12,113 nucleotides of DNA from Desulfovibrio sp. (GCA_003512875.1 DONZ01000121.1:1-12113), one strand, 5' to 3'. Counted from the first letter of the stretch, positions 1 to 10,642 are shown. A program made the numbers and translations. The notes: a model not told the origin generated them from the letters alone.

Positions 1-711
1 AAAATTGAAATAAATATTTTGCACGTCATCCAAATCTTCGAGAGCGTCATTGAAACGAATGAGCTTTTCAGCGGTTTCCTTGTCGACCGGCACATAATTT
101 TTGGGAACGAAGGCAAGAGCGGCTGATTCCATTTCCACGCCCTGTTTTTCCAAAGAATCACGCACAAGGCTGAAATCTTCCATCGCGGTATGGATGCTCC
201 AAATATCATCGTCGTCTTTCACATCATCAGCGCCGGCTTCAAGGGCAAAATTCATAACAGTATCTTCTTCGGCATATTTTTCCTTAGAAAGCGTGATCAC
301 GCCTAATCTGTCGAACATGAAGCTGACCGAACCGCTTTCGCCCATTGAACCGCCATGCTTGGTGAAAAGGTGGCGGACTTCCGCAACGGTACGGTTTTTA
401 TTGTCCGTAGCGGTTTCAACGATAACGGCGACACCGCCCGTCGCATAGCCTTCATAGGTGATTTCAAACAATTCGCCGCCGGCATCCTGACCTGTGCCCT
501 TGCGGATTGCGGATTCAATCTTATCTTTTGGCAGGTTAATGCTTTTCGCTGCGGCAATGGCGGCACGAAGACGAGGATTACCCGCAGGATCGCCGCCGCT
601 TTTCGCAGCAATGATGATTTCTTTCGCTGCCTTGGTAAATTCTTTTCCGCGTTTTGCGTCCTGACGGCCCTTACGATGTTGAATGTTAGCCCACTTACTA
701 TGACCTGACAT
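1..711 (-). CDS. yebC: YebC/PmpR family protein (partial, C-terminal end cut by window edge)
   Basis: Reading leftward from 711, an uninterrupted 237-codon frame begins [20 protein letters not shown], the canonical start of the YebC/PmpR (DUF28) family. Family-typical stretches follow: [41 protein letters not shown] and [17 protein letters not shown], with an acidic segment near residue 180. The frame is open at base 1, and the last visible residues match the family's extreme C-terminus ([14 protein letters not shown]), so only a few residues are probably missing. These are cytoplasmic proteins. Members have been described as DNA-binding transcriptional regulators and, more recently, as factors that relieve ribosome stalling; the sequence alone does not say which applies. 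The start is fixed by the conserved N-terminus and a GGAGGA at 715-720, only 3 bases before the ATG. It lies 14 bp after rlmE and is probably its operon partner. Confidence 0.95.
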   Translation of the reverse strand, partial: MSGHSKWANIQHRKGRQDAKRGKEFTKAAKEIIIAAKSGGDPAGNPRLRAAIAAAKSINLPKDKIESAIRKGTGQDAGGELFEITYEGYATGGVAVIVETATDNKNRTVAEVRHLFTKHGGSMGESGSVSFMFDRLGVITLSKEKYAEEDTVMNFALEAGADDVKDDDDIWSIHTAMEDFSLVRDSLEKQGVEMESAALAFVPKNYVPVDKETAEKLIRFNDALEDLDDVQNIYFNF

Positions 712-725
712 ATATCCTCCGATAG

Positions 726-1328
726 TTAATTGTTTTTATTTCCGGTAAACCCAAGTCCCACTTGGAAAATTTCCTTGCTTTCAGCACGTGAGCTTTGAGG
801 TTTGAATGTTTTCACACTTGCAAAAATAGGGCGCATCGCCTTGACCAAATCCTGAAAATCGGGTCCCATAAAAATTTTCGTAATAAAATTTCCGCCTGAT
901 TTCAGATATTTTTCAGCCACTTGTACAGATTCCAAACAAAGTTCCAAAGAACGCGCCTGATCGGTAAATTTCGTACCGGTCGTACGGGGCGCCATATCGC
1001 TTATCACCATATCAAACGGTCCAAGCTCCTCAAGCAACGCTTCAAATTCCAAACTCCGCTCAAATACATTTTCCTGCAAAAAACGCACATTTTGCGGAAA
1101 AACCGTTTCTGTCGCCTGCAAATCGCAAGCGAGAACAAGCCCGTTTTCACCGACTTTTTCAGCGGCGTATAAAGACCAAGACCCCGGAGCAGCCCCCAAA
1201 TCGAGCACTTTCATACCCCGTTTGAACAGACGGAAACGCTTGTTCATTTCCTGCAGTTTATATACGGAACGGGCGGGATAATTTTCTTTTTTCGCCTTTA
1301 AAAAATAATAATCACGGTATTCTTTCAT
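726..1328 (-). CDS. rlmE: RlmE (FtsJ/RrmJ) 23S rRNA 2'-O-ribose methyltransferase
   Basis: This encodes a 200-residue SAM-dependent methyltransferase of the RrmJ/FtsJ family, which in E. coli 2'-O-methylates U2552 of 23S rRNA in the large ribosomal subunit. The SAM-binding motif I is [12 protein letters not shown] at residues 41-52. The family's K-D-K-E tetrad can be placed at K24 (in ARSVYKL), D111 (in VISDMAP), K151 (in GGNFITKIF) and E186 (in [10 protein letters not shown]), so the active site looks intact. The length fits the family (about 200-210). An in-frame TTG at 1346 would add six residues, but it has no Shine-Dalgarno and lies close to the predicted transcript start, so I chose the ATG at 1328 although its ribosome binding site is also weak (AAAGAA). 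It probably forms an operon with yebC, 14 bp downstream, driven by the promoter at 1377-1405. Confidence 0.93.
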   Translation of the reverse strand: MKEYRDYYFLKAKKENYPARSVYKLQEMNKRFRLFKRGMKVLDLGAAPGSWSLYAAEKVGENGLVLACDLQATETVFPQNVRFLQENVFERSLEFEALLEELGPFDMVISDMAPRTTGTKFTDQARSLELCLESVQVAEKYLKSGGNFITKIFMGPDFQDLVKAMRPIFASVKTFKPQSSRAESKEIFQVGLGFTGNKNN

Positions 1329-1334
1329 ATTTTC

Positions 1335-1363
1335 TTTACTAATCAAAAAGTTAGAACTATACT
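1335..1363 (+). promoter_or_regulatory. Putative sigma-70-type promoter for the glycosyltransferase gene
   Basis: On the plus strand there is TTTACT (1335-1340), a 17-bp spacer and TATACT (1358-1363), with 4/6 and 5/6 consensus matches. Initiation would fall near 1370. This excludes the in-frame TTG at 1367 as a start and favours ATG 1415 or later. The predicted start point nearly coincides with that of the leftward rlmE promoter. Confidence 0.5.
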
Positions 1364-1376
1364 TTTTTGAGGAATG

Positions 1377-1405
1377 AGTATAACGTATTTTTCGTACTAA
1401 GCCAA
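1377..1405 (-). promoter_or_regulatory. Putative sigma-70-type promoter for rlmE-yebC
   Basis: On the minus strand there is TTGGCT (1405-1400), a 17-bp spacer and TATACT (1382-1377), matching the -35 and -10 consensus at 4/6 and 5/6. Initiation would fall near 1370, giving a leader of about 42 bases before the rlmE ATG at 1328. Assigned by eye only. Confidence 0.5.
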
Positions 1406-1414
1406 GAATTTTTA

Positions 1415-3004
1415 ATGAACTTTAAAAATATGGAAAAAAGAAATCCCCCTGCCCGCATGAACGCTAAAACGATTATTGACGAACTTGGAAGAAAAAAAAC
1501 GCTTCTGCATGGAGATTTTTCCTATATTCCGCTTGATTTCCATAATTTCAACACATTTTATTCCAATCCTGAAAACGCCGTTTCCTGCAGGAAAAAACAA
1601 ATTCTTTTCCTCGGGCTCGGAGCGGAACTTGACGATATTCTTCCCTGTTCCGAAAATAAGGAACAAGTTTTCTATCTTGAACACAGCGCCTTTGCCAAAC
1701 AAATTTCCCATGATCTTCCAGAAAATTTTCAAGCCGTTGATGAAAAAGAATTGCCTGCGCTTTGCAACGCGGAATTTTTTCAAAAAACGGATATTCTTTT
1801 TTATAAACAAAATCTTCAGCTTTTCCCCGGCTTTTGGAATGCGCTTCTCATACGGCTGCGCAGCGCTTTTTTCGCTTCTGCGCAGCATACGCTTTCAGCA
1901 AAGGAAAAATATATTTTTCTGACCGGCGGAAACAATGATTTGCTGCACAGAGAACTTTGCCAAGCAATTCAAGACATTAATCATATCCCTGTTTCCTTGG
2001 GGCAAAAAAACATACAGGAAATCCTCGAACTTACCGACGCCAAAAAACCAGTCCTTTATTTGTCCGTAAACGCCCAATCCCTTGATAATAACGGACTTAT
2101 CCATGAATATTTAAAACAAAAAAACATTCCTCTTGTCTTATGGTTTGTGGATAATGTTTGGAATATCCTTTCCCGCTTCAGCCAAGCATGGTGGAAAGAA
2201 TGCGCAATTTTTCTGACGGATTTTTCCTTTGCCTCCCAATTACGAAAAGAAGGTGCAAAAAAACTTTTTCCCCTTCCCCTCGCAAGCCATTCTCTTCAGG
2301 CGCCCTATGCGGACCTTCCGCAAATTCCTTTGTTTTTTGTGGGTAATTCCAGCTTTGCCAACAAAAACGCCTACTTCAGCGGATGTAAACTTGAGCATGA
2401 TTTTGAACAAAATATTTACAGGACCATTCAAAAAAATTTTTTCGAGCAAAAAGAACTGCCGGATTTTCACAGCATTCGGCAAAACCTGCTTTCCCAAGAA
2501 GCGTTATGGCAAAACAAAAATTGCAGGACAATAAGCTATGCCGCGACAAAAGCCGACCTTTATCTGCGCAAATTATGGCTTGAAAATTTAAGTCCCCTTG
2601 TCCACATCATGGGCGACAACGCATGGCAGGATATTTTAGCCACAAAGCACACCTTTTACCCGCCTGCGGATTATTACAAAATCTTGCCAAGTTATTATAA
2701 AAACAGCCTGTTCACACTCAACCTGACCAGTTTGCTTATGCCTGCGAACCTCAGCCAGCGTCATTTTGACGTGTGGAAACACCATGGCTTTCTGCTCAGT
2801 TCCCCAAGCGAAGGCATGGAAATTTTCCCGCAAGACATTCAATCAGTTATCACCGTTCACAATCCGCAAGACTGCCTCAAGCGCCTTGAATTGCTGCTGA
2901 CAAAGCCAAACCTGAAAACAGAAATACAAAAAACCATGCAAAATGAAATAGCCCGAAAACACCAATATACCCACCGCCTGCAATTCATTTTGGAACATGC
3001 ATGA
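1415..3004 (+). CDS. CgeB/DUF3880-like glycosyltransferase
   Basis: This is a 529-residue cytoplasmic protein with no signal peptide or membrane helix. Residues about 60-95 hold a Rossmann-like strand-loop, KKQILFLGLGAELDDIL, followed by FYLEHS, resembling the N-terminal domain of CgeB-like and MAF-like proteins. Residues about 235-290 resemble DUF3880 (VLWFVDN at about 241-247, then FLTDFSFASQLRKEG and LPLASHS). The C-terminal ~105 residues match the GT-B type Glyco_trans_1-like domain: YYKNSLFTLNLTS, then FDVWKHHGFLLSSPSEGMEIF, then a region of the form YTHRLQFILE. The fold points to transfer of an activated sugar, but donor and acceptor cannot be read from sequence; in related bacteria such proteins often modify surface polymers or flagellin (known of the family, not shown here). 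ATG 1415 is preceded by AAGAA; ATG 1430 and 1457 are alternatives. It stands alone, diverges from rlmE and converges on ligA. Confidence 0.8.
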   Translation: MNFKNMEKRNPPARMNAKTIIDELGRKKTLLHGDFSYIPLDFHNFNTFYSNPENAVSCRKKQILFLGLGAELDDILPCSENKEQVFYLEHSAFAKQISHDLPENFQAVDEKELPALCNAEFFQKTDILFYKQNLQLFPGFWNALLIRLRSAFFASAQHTLSAKEKYIFLTGGNNDLLHRELCQAIQDINHIPVSLGQKNIQEILELTDAKKPVLYLSVNAQSLDNNGLIHEYLKQKNIPLVLWFVDNVWNILSRFSQAWWKECAIFLTDFSFASQLRKEGAKKLFPLPLASHSLQAPYADLPQIPLFFVGNSSFANKNAYFSGCKLEHDFEQNIYRTIQKNFFEQKELPDFHSIRQNLLSQEALWQNKNCRTISYAATKADLYLRKLWLENLSPLVHIMGDNAWQDILATKHTFYPPADYYKILPSYYKNSLFTLNLTSLLMPANLSQRHFDVWKHHGFLLSSPSEGMEIFPQDIQSVITVHNPQDCLKRLELLLTKPNLKTEIQKTMQNEIARKHQYTHRLQFILEHA

Positions 3005-3068
3005 TTGTTATTGCCATGCAAAAGTTTTCCATATTTTCAAGTCAATGATCAATAATTCACAGCAGCAG
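3005..3068. other. Convergent gap between glycosyltransferase gene and ligA
   Basis: These 64 bp separate two convergent stop codons. I looked for a GC-rich hairpin with a T-run on either strand and found none; only weak A/T-rich self-complementarity (around TGATCA) is present. Termination here may be Rho-dependent or leaky, which would allow antisense read-through into either gene. Confidence 0.5.
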
Positions 3069-7216
<4,148 letters not shown>

Positions 7217-7236
7217 ACGCTTTTTCTCCGCATAAA

Positions 7237-7265
7237 ATTATCACTTATAATACAACACAAAGCAA
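7237..7265 (-). promoter_or_regulatory. Possible promoter for uvrB-ligA
   Basis: In the 76-bp gap between the MFS stop and uvrB, the minus strand holds TTGCTT (7265-7260), a 17-bp spacer and GATAAT (7242-7237). A nearby TATTAT (7252-7247) is a second -10 candidate without a good -35. If GATAAT is used, the leader would be very short and would start at the GGAG. The gap has no terminator hairpin, so read-through from the MFS gene is also possible. Confidence 0.35.
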
Positions 7266-7292
7266 GTTTTTATTTTATCAAAAATATCCTCT

Positions 7293-8444
7293 TCAACGCT
7301 TAATTTTTCCTAACGCCAGCATACCGAAAAACAAAACAATACACATGCCAAGCACAACCAGCATTGCCTTGTCCAATCCGTACCCATGCGCAATAAAACC
7401 CAAAAGGGGCGGATGAAACAAAAGCCCGCTGTAAGCAAAAATAGAAACAACAGCGCAAGCCTTTCCGACATTGAAATTGGAATACTGCCCTGCCTGGCTG
7501 AATAAAACCGGCGCCATGGGAGAAAGCCCGACTCCCATTAAAGCAAAACCAAACAATGCCGGAACCGCACCGTTCAAAAACAGTGCCATGGACAAACCCG
7601 ATACCGTAATCACCGCCCCGGCGGCACAAAGCCGCATATCGCCGAAATACTCGCGCATCCTATCGCCAAAAAAACGGCTGAACATCGTCGTAACGGAAAA
7701 ACCGGCATACACAAGGGCGGCAACTTGTTCCAACGCACCTTTGACACCGTGCATGAACAAACTGCCCCATTCTGCGACAGCCCCTTCGCAAGAATAAGCA
7801 ATCATGGCTAACACGCCGCAGAAAATAATGAAAAACGGAATAAAAGCGTTAACCGTCGTGTCTTCCTTTTCTTTTACTTCGGAAGCTTCAGGCAGCAAAT
7901 ACCGGTACGCCTTAAAAAGAAAAAGAAAATATATTCCCAACATAACCACCGTATTGGTCAAAAAACCATAACCCAAACCTGCGAATACCGAACCGGACAA
8001 CGCCCCGATCACACCGCCGAAACTATACGAAGCATGCATGAACGACATGCAGGAAACAGTATATTTTTTTTCAATCTGCACACCTTGGGTATTCATGGAA
8101 ACATCGACAAAGCCCGTGCCTAAGCCACCCAGCATGGCAAACAGTCCCAAGAAATAGGGATTGGAAGCGATACCCATCAATATAACCGCAATGAGAACAG
8201 TGATTGAGCCATAAAGAAGCAAATTTCTGTTTCCCCACTTTTTTAAAAACCAAGAACTCGAAAACAATGATATTAAACTCGCCCCGCCGAAACACAAAAG
8301 CACCAACCCTATCTGAGCCTCATTCGCTCCGGTTTGAGCTTTCAATGCCGGCAAACGGGAGGTAAAAATTCCATACGTTATCCCCGGACAAATAAAAAAG
8401 TAAGCGCATGCCAAGCGAACAATCGCAAATTCAGACAATTTCAT
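7293..8444 (-). CDS. Major facilitator superfamily transporter (YbjJ-like)
   Basis: This 383-residue inner-membrane protein has about 12 hydrophobic helices, with a hydrophilic charged loop between the two halves (about 180-198, EASEVKEKEDTT). Family-like landmarks are GLGTGFVDVSMNTQGV (107-122), HASYSFGGVIGA, the CEGAVAEWGSLF segment (219-230) that resembles the EGAxADW motif of YbjJ-type MFS proteins, and the FFGDRMREYFG loop. The substrate cannot be inferred; export of a small molecule is plausible because the gene faces a MerR regulator with a BmrR-like ligand domain. Reading could extend to a TTG at 8531, but the ATG at 8444 has GAGGAA (8451-8456) six bases upstream and starts at the natural first helix. 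Transcription probably comes from the MerR-type promoter at 8501-8531. No terminator is visible before uvrB, 76 bp downstream. Confidence 0.85.
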   Translation of the reverse strand: MKLSEFAIVRLACAYFFICPGITYGIFTSRLPALKAQTGANEAQIGLVLLCFGGASLISLFSSSWFLKKWGNRNLLLYGSITVLIAVILMGIASNPYFLGLFAMLGGLGTGFVDVSMNTQGVQIEKKYTVSCMSFMHASYSFGGVIGALSGSVFAGLGYGFLTNTVVMLGIYFLFLFKAYRYLLPEASEVKEKEDTTVNAFIPFFIIFCGVLAMIAYSCEGAVAEWGSLFMHGVKGALEQVAALVYAGFSVTTMFSRFFGDRMREYFGDMRLCAAGAVITVSGLSMALFLNGAVPALFGFALMGVGLSPMAPVLFSQAGQYSNFNVGKACAVVSIFAYSGLLFHPPLLGFIAHGYGLDKAMLVVLGMCIVLFFGMLALGKIKR

Positions 8445-8482
8445 TCCGTATTCCTCACATGTTTTCCTTTCAAATAAAACTC

Positions 8483-8510
8483 TTGCATTTTCTTGCCCAG
8501 AATATAAACT
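8483..8510 (+). promoter_or_regulatory. Weak candidate promoter for the merR gene
   Basis: On the plus strand TTGCAT (8483-8488), 16 bp and TAAACT (8505-8510) could drive the regulator, overlapping the leftward MFS -10 on the other strand. Initiation near 8517 would put the start codon at ATG 8541 rather than ATG 8511. The consensus match is poor (3/6 and 4/6). Confidence 0.25.
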
Positions 8511-8531
8511 ATGGGGCAACACCGGAGTCAA
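8501..8531 (-). promoter_or_regulatory. MerR-type promoter of the MFS gene (19-bp spacer) with operator dyad
   Basis: On the minus strand there is TTGACT (8531-8526), exactly 19 bp of spacer and TATATT (8506-8501), each box matching consensus at 5/6. Overlong 19-20-bp spacers are the hallmark of promoters activated by MerR proteins, which untwist the DNA to realign the boxes. An imperfect dyad lies at 8508-8528, with the pattern ACT-N2-GG-N-G on the left and the mirrored C-N-CC-N2-AGT on the right. It is centred at 8518, close to the spacer midpoint of 8516. This supports direct control of the MFS gene by the divergent regulator at 8541. Confidence 0.6.
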
Positions 8532-8540
8532 GAAAAAAAT

Positions 8541-8906
8541 ATGAACAATAAAAAATATCTTAAAATCAATGAATTTGCAAAATTATGCCACACCACAAAA
8601 GATACGCTTTTGCATTATGACAAAAAAGACTTGCTGAAACCGGAATATACGGCTGAAAACAAATACCGTTATTACAGCATTGAACAATTTTTCAAATATA
8701 ATTTAATCGCTCTCTTGAAAGGAACGGAAAGCACGCTTGAAGAAATCAAAGAAGCCCTTAATGCCCGTGAGCCTGAATGGCTGCTCAATCTTATTGAAGA
8801 ACGCATGGAACAATTAAAAAATGAACAGAAGGAAATCGCAAAACGCATTTCCATGTTTTCAACCTTGGCAGCCCTTTCAAAAAAAAGCATTAACCCAAGA
8901 ATATGA
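8541..8906 (+). CDS. MerR-family DNA-binding half (truncated product of the frameshifted regulator)
   Basis: The 121-residue product as written carries YLKINEFAKLCHTTKDTLLHYDKKDLLKP (residues 6-34, the helix-turn-helix plus the start of wing 1), then NKYRYYSIEQF and a long helix (about 80-110, LLNLIEERMEQLKNEQKEIAKRI) that forms the antiparallel coiled coil of MerR dimers. It then ends after five or six out-of-frame residues (SINPRI). It could still dimerise and bind the operator but would lack any ligand-sensing domain. ATG 8541 matches the usual MerR N-terminus. GGAG (8524-8527) is rather far upstream (13 bases). ATG 8511 would add ten residues without a ribosome binding site. Confidence 0.7.
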   Translation: MNNKKYLKINEFAKLCHTTKDTLLHYDKKDLLKPEYTAENKYRYYSIEQFFKYNLIALLKGTESTLEEIKEALNAREPEWLLNLIEERMEQLKNEQKEIAKRISMFSTLAALSKKSINPRI

Positions 8907-9381
8907 CACGCTTTTTTTTGAAGAAATAAATGAAGAAACAATTTATTTATCCCCTATCCGAACAGCGGAAGATATCAACCAAATGAAGACGTACACCTTA
9001 TGCCTGTCCGATTTTCTTTTGGATTATATCAACCATGAACATACCCCGGTGCTCCCTTTAGGCATGCTTGTAACGAAACGGGATATTGCGAAACAACGGT
9101 TCACCGTCAACTATTTTTTTTCAAAAACTTCGGAACATGAAAAGGCACAGGTGAAAATCATCAAAAAAGGACGGTATGCCTGCTGGCTGCATAAAGGCAA
9201 AATGGACAGCCAAGAACAGGCATGCCATACATTCCTCGATATTTTGAAAAAGCAGGGATATTCCCTGAAAAGCGACCTTTTCCTTTTTGATCAGATGAAT
9301 TACCTTATTGATGCAACAAACGAAGAACTCATTATCAACTATGCGATAAAAATTGGCAAGAAAAAACAACAAGGAAACTGA
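8821..9381 (+). CDS. GyrI-like effector-binding half of the frameshifted regulator
   Basis: Beyond the A8 run the frame encodes about 165 residues typical of the GyrI-like/SOUL-type effector domain of BmrR-like regulators. It has an N-terminal strand (EETIYLSPIRTAED), a central LPLGMLVTKRDI, the GRYACWLHKGKMDSQEQACHTFLDILKKQGY segment (the family's YxxxxHxGxY-helix pattern), and a last strand EELIINYAIKI. The only start upstream of the domain in this frame is ATG 8821, which has no good ribosome binding site. Independent expression is therefore doubtful, and the domain probably appears only when the frame is restored. The first 20 or so residues from 8821 are an out-of-frame reading of the regulator's coiled coil. 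Confidence 0.55.
   Translation: MNRRKSQNAFPCFQPWQPFQKKALTQEYDTLFFEEINEETIYLSPIRTAEDINQMKTYTLCLSDFLLDYINHEHTPVLPLGMLVTKRDIAKQRFTVNYFFSKTSEHEKAQVKIIKKGRYACWLHKGKMDSQEQACHTFLDILKKQGYSLKSDLFLFDQMNYLIDATNEELIINYAIKIGKKKQQGN
8879..8886 (+). repeat. A8 homopolymer at the frameshift junction
   Basis: Eight consecutive adenines sit exactly where the MerR N-terminal frame must shift by one base to continue into the effector domain. Loss of one A (or gain of two) restores the frame. The -1 frame meets a TAA within three codons, so classic -1 ribosomal frameshifting on an A-AAA-AAG motif would not rescue the protein. Confidence 0.85.
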
Positions 9382-9382
9382 T

Positions 9383-10396
9383 ATGGAAAATCTTATCCTT
9401 TTTGCACCGCTGACCGCCTATCTTCTCGATATTCTTCTGGGTGAGCCTAATACGAAATATCATCCCGTTTGCTGGCTTGGAAACACCGCCCTTTTCTTGG
9501 AACAAAAAACACTTTCCGAATGCAAAACAAACACGCAAAAATTCATCTGCGGAATTTTTTGCACTTGTCTGCTTTTGCTTATTTTTGCCGTTCTTCCTTT
9601 GCTTGTTTTCGCCGTGGGCAAAAAATATTGCCTCCGCTATGCCGATGAGTGGTATCCGTTTTTTGCATTTTTCTTTGCAAGTTTTATTCTCTATCTGTGC
9701 ATAGCCCCAAAAAGTTTAATTCAGCATGTCGAAGCGATACAAAAGGAACTTACACAAAGCAACATGCCGGAGGCGCGAAGCAAACTTTCCTGCATTGTGG
9801 GCAGAAACACCGATAAAATGGAAAAAGCGGACATAATCCGCACAAGCATCGAAAGCCTTGCGGAAAATTCCCTCGACAGCACGCTTGCAAGCTTTTTCTG
9901 GTTCAGCTTCGCGTTTCTTCTTTTTTCCTACGAGGGCGCGGTTTTCTGCACGGTATCGCACAGGATTGTCAATACCCTTGACGCCATGTGGGGCAAAAAA
10001 AATGACAACTATCTTTATTTCGGAAAATTTCCCGCCCGTTTTGACGATATTCTCAATTTCATCCCTGCGCGGATAAGTTTTTATCTTATCATTTTTTCTT
10101 GTTTTTTTATAAAAGAATGTGATTACAAAAACGCTTACGTCATTGGAAAAAAATACCGAGGCAGGCACGCGAGCCCCAATTCCGCATGGGCGGAAGCCCC
10201 CTATGCGGGCGCATTGAACCTCAAACTCGCAGGACCTGTCCATTACGGCGATTTTTTTTGCGATTATCCCTACTTGGGAGAGGGCAGCCTTGACGCAGAC
10301 CCCGCACACCTTAAAACCGCATTGACACTTTTCCAATACAGCATTTTCAGCAGCCTTATTTTTTATACGTTTCTCTTATTTTTAGACAAACAATAA
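9383..10396 (+). CDS. cbiB: Adenosylcobinamide-phosphate synthase (CbiB/CobD type)
   Basis: This 337-residue membrane protein of the CbiB family joins adenosylcobyric acid with (R)-1-amino-2-propanol or its phosphate, late in cobalamin synthesis. Landmarks are the N-terminal LLDILLGEPNTKYHPVCWLG (14-33), GRNTDKMEKADIIRTSIESLAENSLDS (140-166, the family's ESVAENTSDG block), NTLDAMWGKKNDNYLYFGKFPARFDDILNFIPAR (197-230) and RHASPNSAWAEAPYAGALNLKLAGP (261-285). Hydrophobic helices lie at about 55-80, 90-110, 170-190, 230-245 and 320-335. Length is typical. An upstream in-frame TTG-like extension is rejected because AAGGA (9371-9375) sits seven bases before ATG 9383. It starts 1 bp after the regulator's stop, so it probably shares that transcript. 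No other cobalamin gene and no B12 riboswitch is visible beside it. Confidence 0.92.
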   Translation: MENLILFAPLTAYLLDILLGEPNTKYHPVCWLGNTALFLEQKTLSECKTNTQKFICGIFCTCLLLLIFAVLPLLVFAVGKKYCLRYADEWYPFFAFFFASFILYLCIAPKSLIQHVEAIQKELTQSNMPEARSKLSCIVGRNTDKMEKADIIRTSIESLAENSLDSTLASFFWFSFAFLLFSYEGAVFCTVSHRIVNTLDAMWGKKNDNYLYFGKFPARFDDILNFIPARISFYLIIFSCFFIKECDYKNAYVIGKKYRGRHASPNSAWAEAPYAGALNLKLAGPVHYGDFFCDYPYLGEGSLDADPAHLKTALTLFQYSIFSSLIFYTFLLFLDKQ

Positions 10397-10588
10397 CATT
10401 CAATCCAAAGTGCGCTTAAAAATTTTTACGTCTGGCAATAAAACCTTAATGAACTATTTGTATTCCTTGTTTTCAGGAGCAATCGTCCGGTCCATTAATC
10501 ACGGCTGGCAATCACCGCTGTGTATATTTCCTTGAAATTACCGGTAAAACGGGTATGAAATGATACCATATCGCTTTAAATAAATATG
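10397..10588. other. Convergent intergenic region with weak hairpins
   Basis: This is the largest non-coding stretch of the window. It holds a candidate hairpin with arms CACGGC (10500-10505) and GCTGTG (10517-10522), which includes one G-U pair and an 11-base loop, and a second with arms GGTAT (10552-10556) and ATACC (10563-10567). Neither has a convincing T-run. An 8-bp direct repeat CTGGCAAT occurs at 10432 and 10505. A 28-codon reading frame (10449-10535) has no ribosome binding site. I see no supported gene. Confidence 0.5.
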
Positions 10589-10611
10589 AAAAAAGGAGGT
10601 CAAGCCTCCTT
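10589..10611 (-). terminator. Rho-independent terminator of the PEP synthase gene (possibly bidirectional)
   Basis: A perfect 7-bp stem AAGGAGG/CCTCCTT (10593-10599 with 10605-10611) has a 5-base loop. On the minus strand it is followed directly by T-residues from the A-run 10589-10594, about 30 bases after the stop at 10643. On the plus strand the tail CTTTGTTT is weaker, but it may also stop transcripts coming from cbiB. Confidence 0.85.
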
Positions 10612-10642
10612 CTTTGTTTATATCATAATTGATTTTTGGAAA

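Larger units (their letters stand above)
8541..9381 (+). pseudogene. MerR-family regulator with GyrI-like effector domain, split by a +1 frameshift in an A8 run
   Basis: Two overlapping frames together encode one MerR-type activator. The N-terminal part (8541-8886) gives a winged helix-turn-helix and dimerisation helix. The C-terminal part (8887-9381) gives a GyrI-like ligand-binding domain. The frames meet at eight adenines, 8879-8886. With seven adenines the text would read SKKALTQEYDTLFF without a break, and the product would be 279 residues, the size of BmrR/BltR-type multidrug regulators. As given, the first frame ends at the TGA at 8904-8906. The damage could be a sequencing error, a genuine inactivating mutation or a switchable tract. 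The rest of both halves is well preserved, which argues against long decay. It diverges from the MFS gene, and cbiB starts 1 bp after its stop. Confidence 0.75.

Noticed and set aside
1374..1400. 8-codon ATG frame after GAGG at the start of the glycosyltransferase leader
   Set aside because: The GAGG is only one base from the ATG, and the predicted transcript starts near this point; a leader peptide is not supported.
8493..8519. TTGCCC / GGGCAA inverted repeat with 15-bp spacing in the merR-MFS gap
   Set aside because: It is a perfect 6-bp repeat around the -10 region, but it is off-centre for a MerR site; the dyad at 8508-8528 fits the expected spacer position better. It could still be a second operator.
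8879..8892. Programmed -1 frameshift at the A-rich slippery sequence in merR
   Set aside because: The -1 frame reaches TAA within three codons; the downstream domain is in the +1 (or -2) frame.
9300..9383. Cobalamin riboswitch in front of cbiB
   Set aside because: cbiB begins 1 bp after an upstream coding frame, with no room for a structured leader and no B12-box-like sequence seen.
9716..10336. A 206-codon leftward frame antisense to cbiB
   Set aside because: It overlaps the well-conserved cbiB and its composition looks like an antisense reading rather than a protein.
10432..10512. 8-bp direct repeat CTGGCAAT, two copies 73 bp apart
   Set aside because: Too short and too few copies to distinguish from chance; no flanking mobile-element features.
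10449..10535. 28-codon small frame in the gap after cbiB
   Set aside because: There is no Shine-Dalgarno, promoter or recognisable sequence to support translation.
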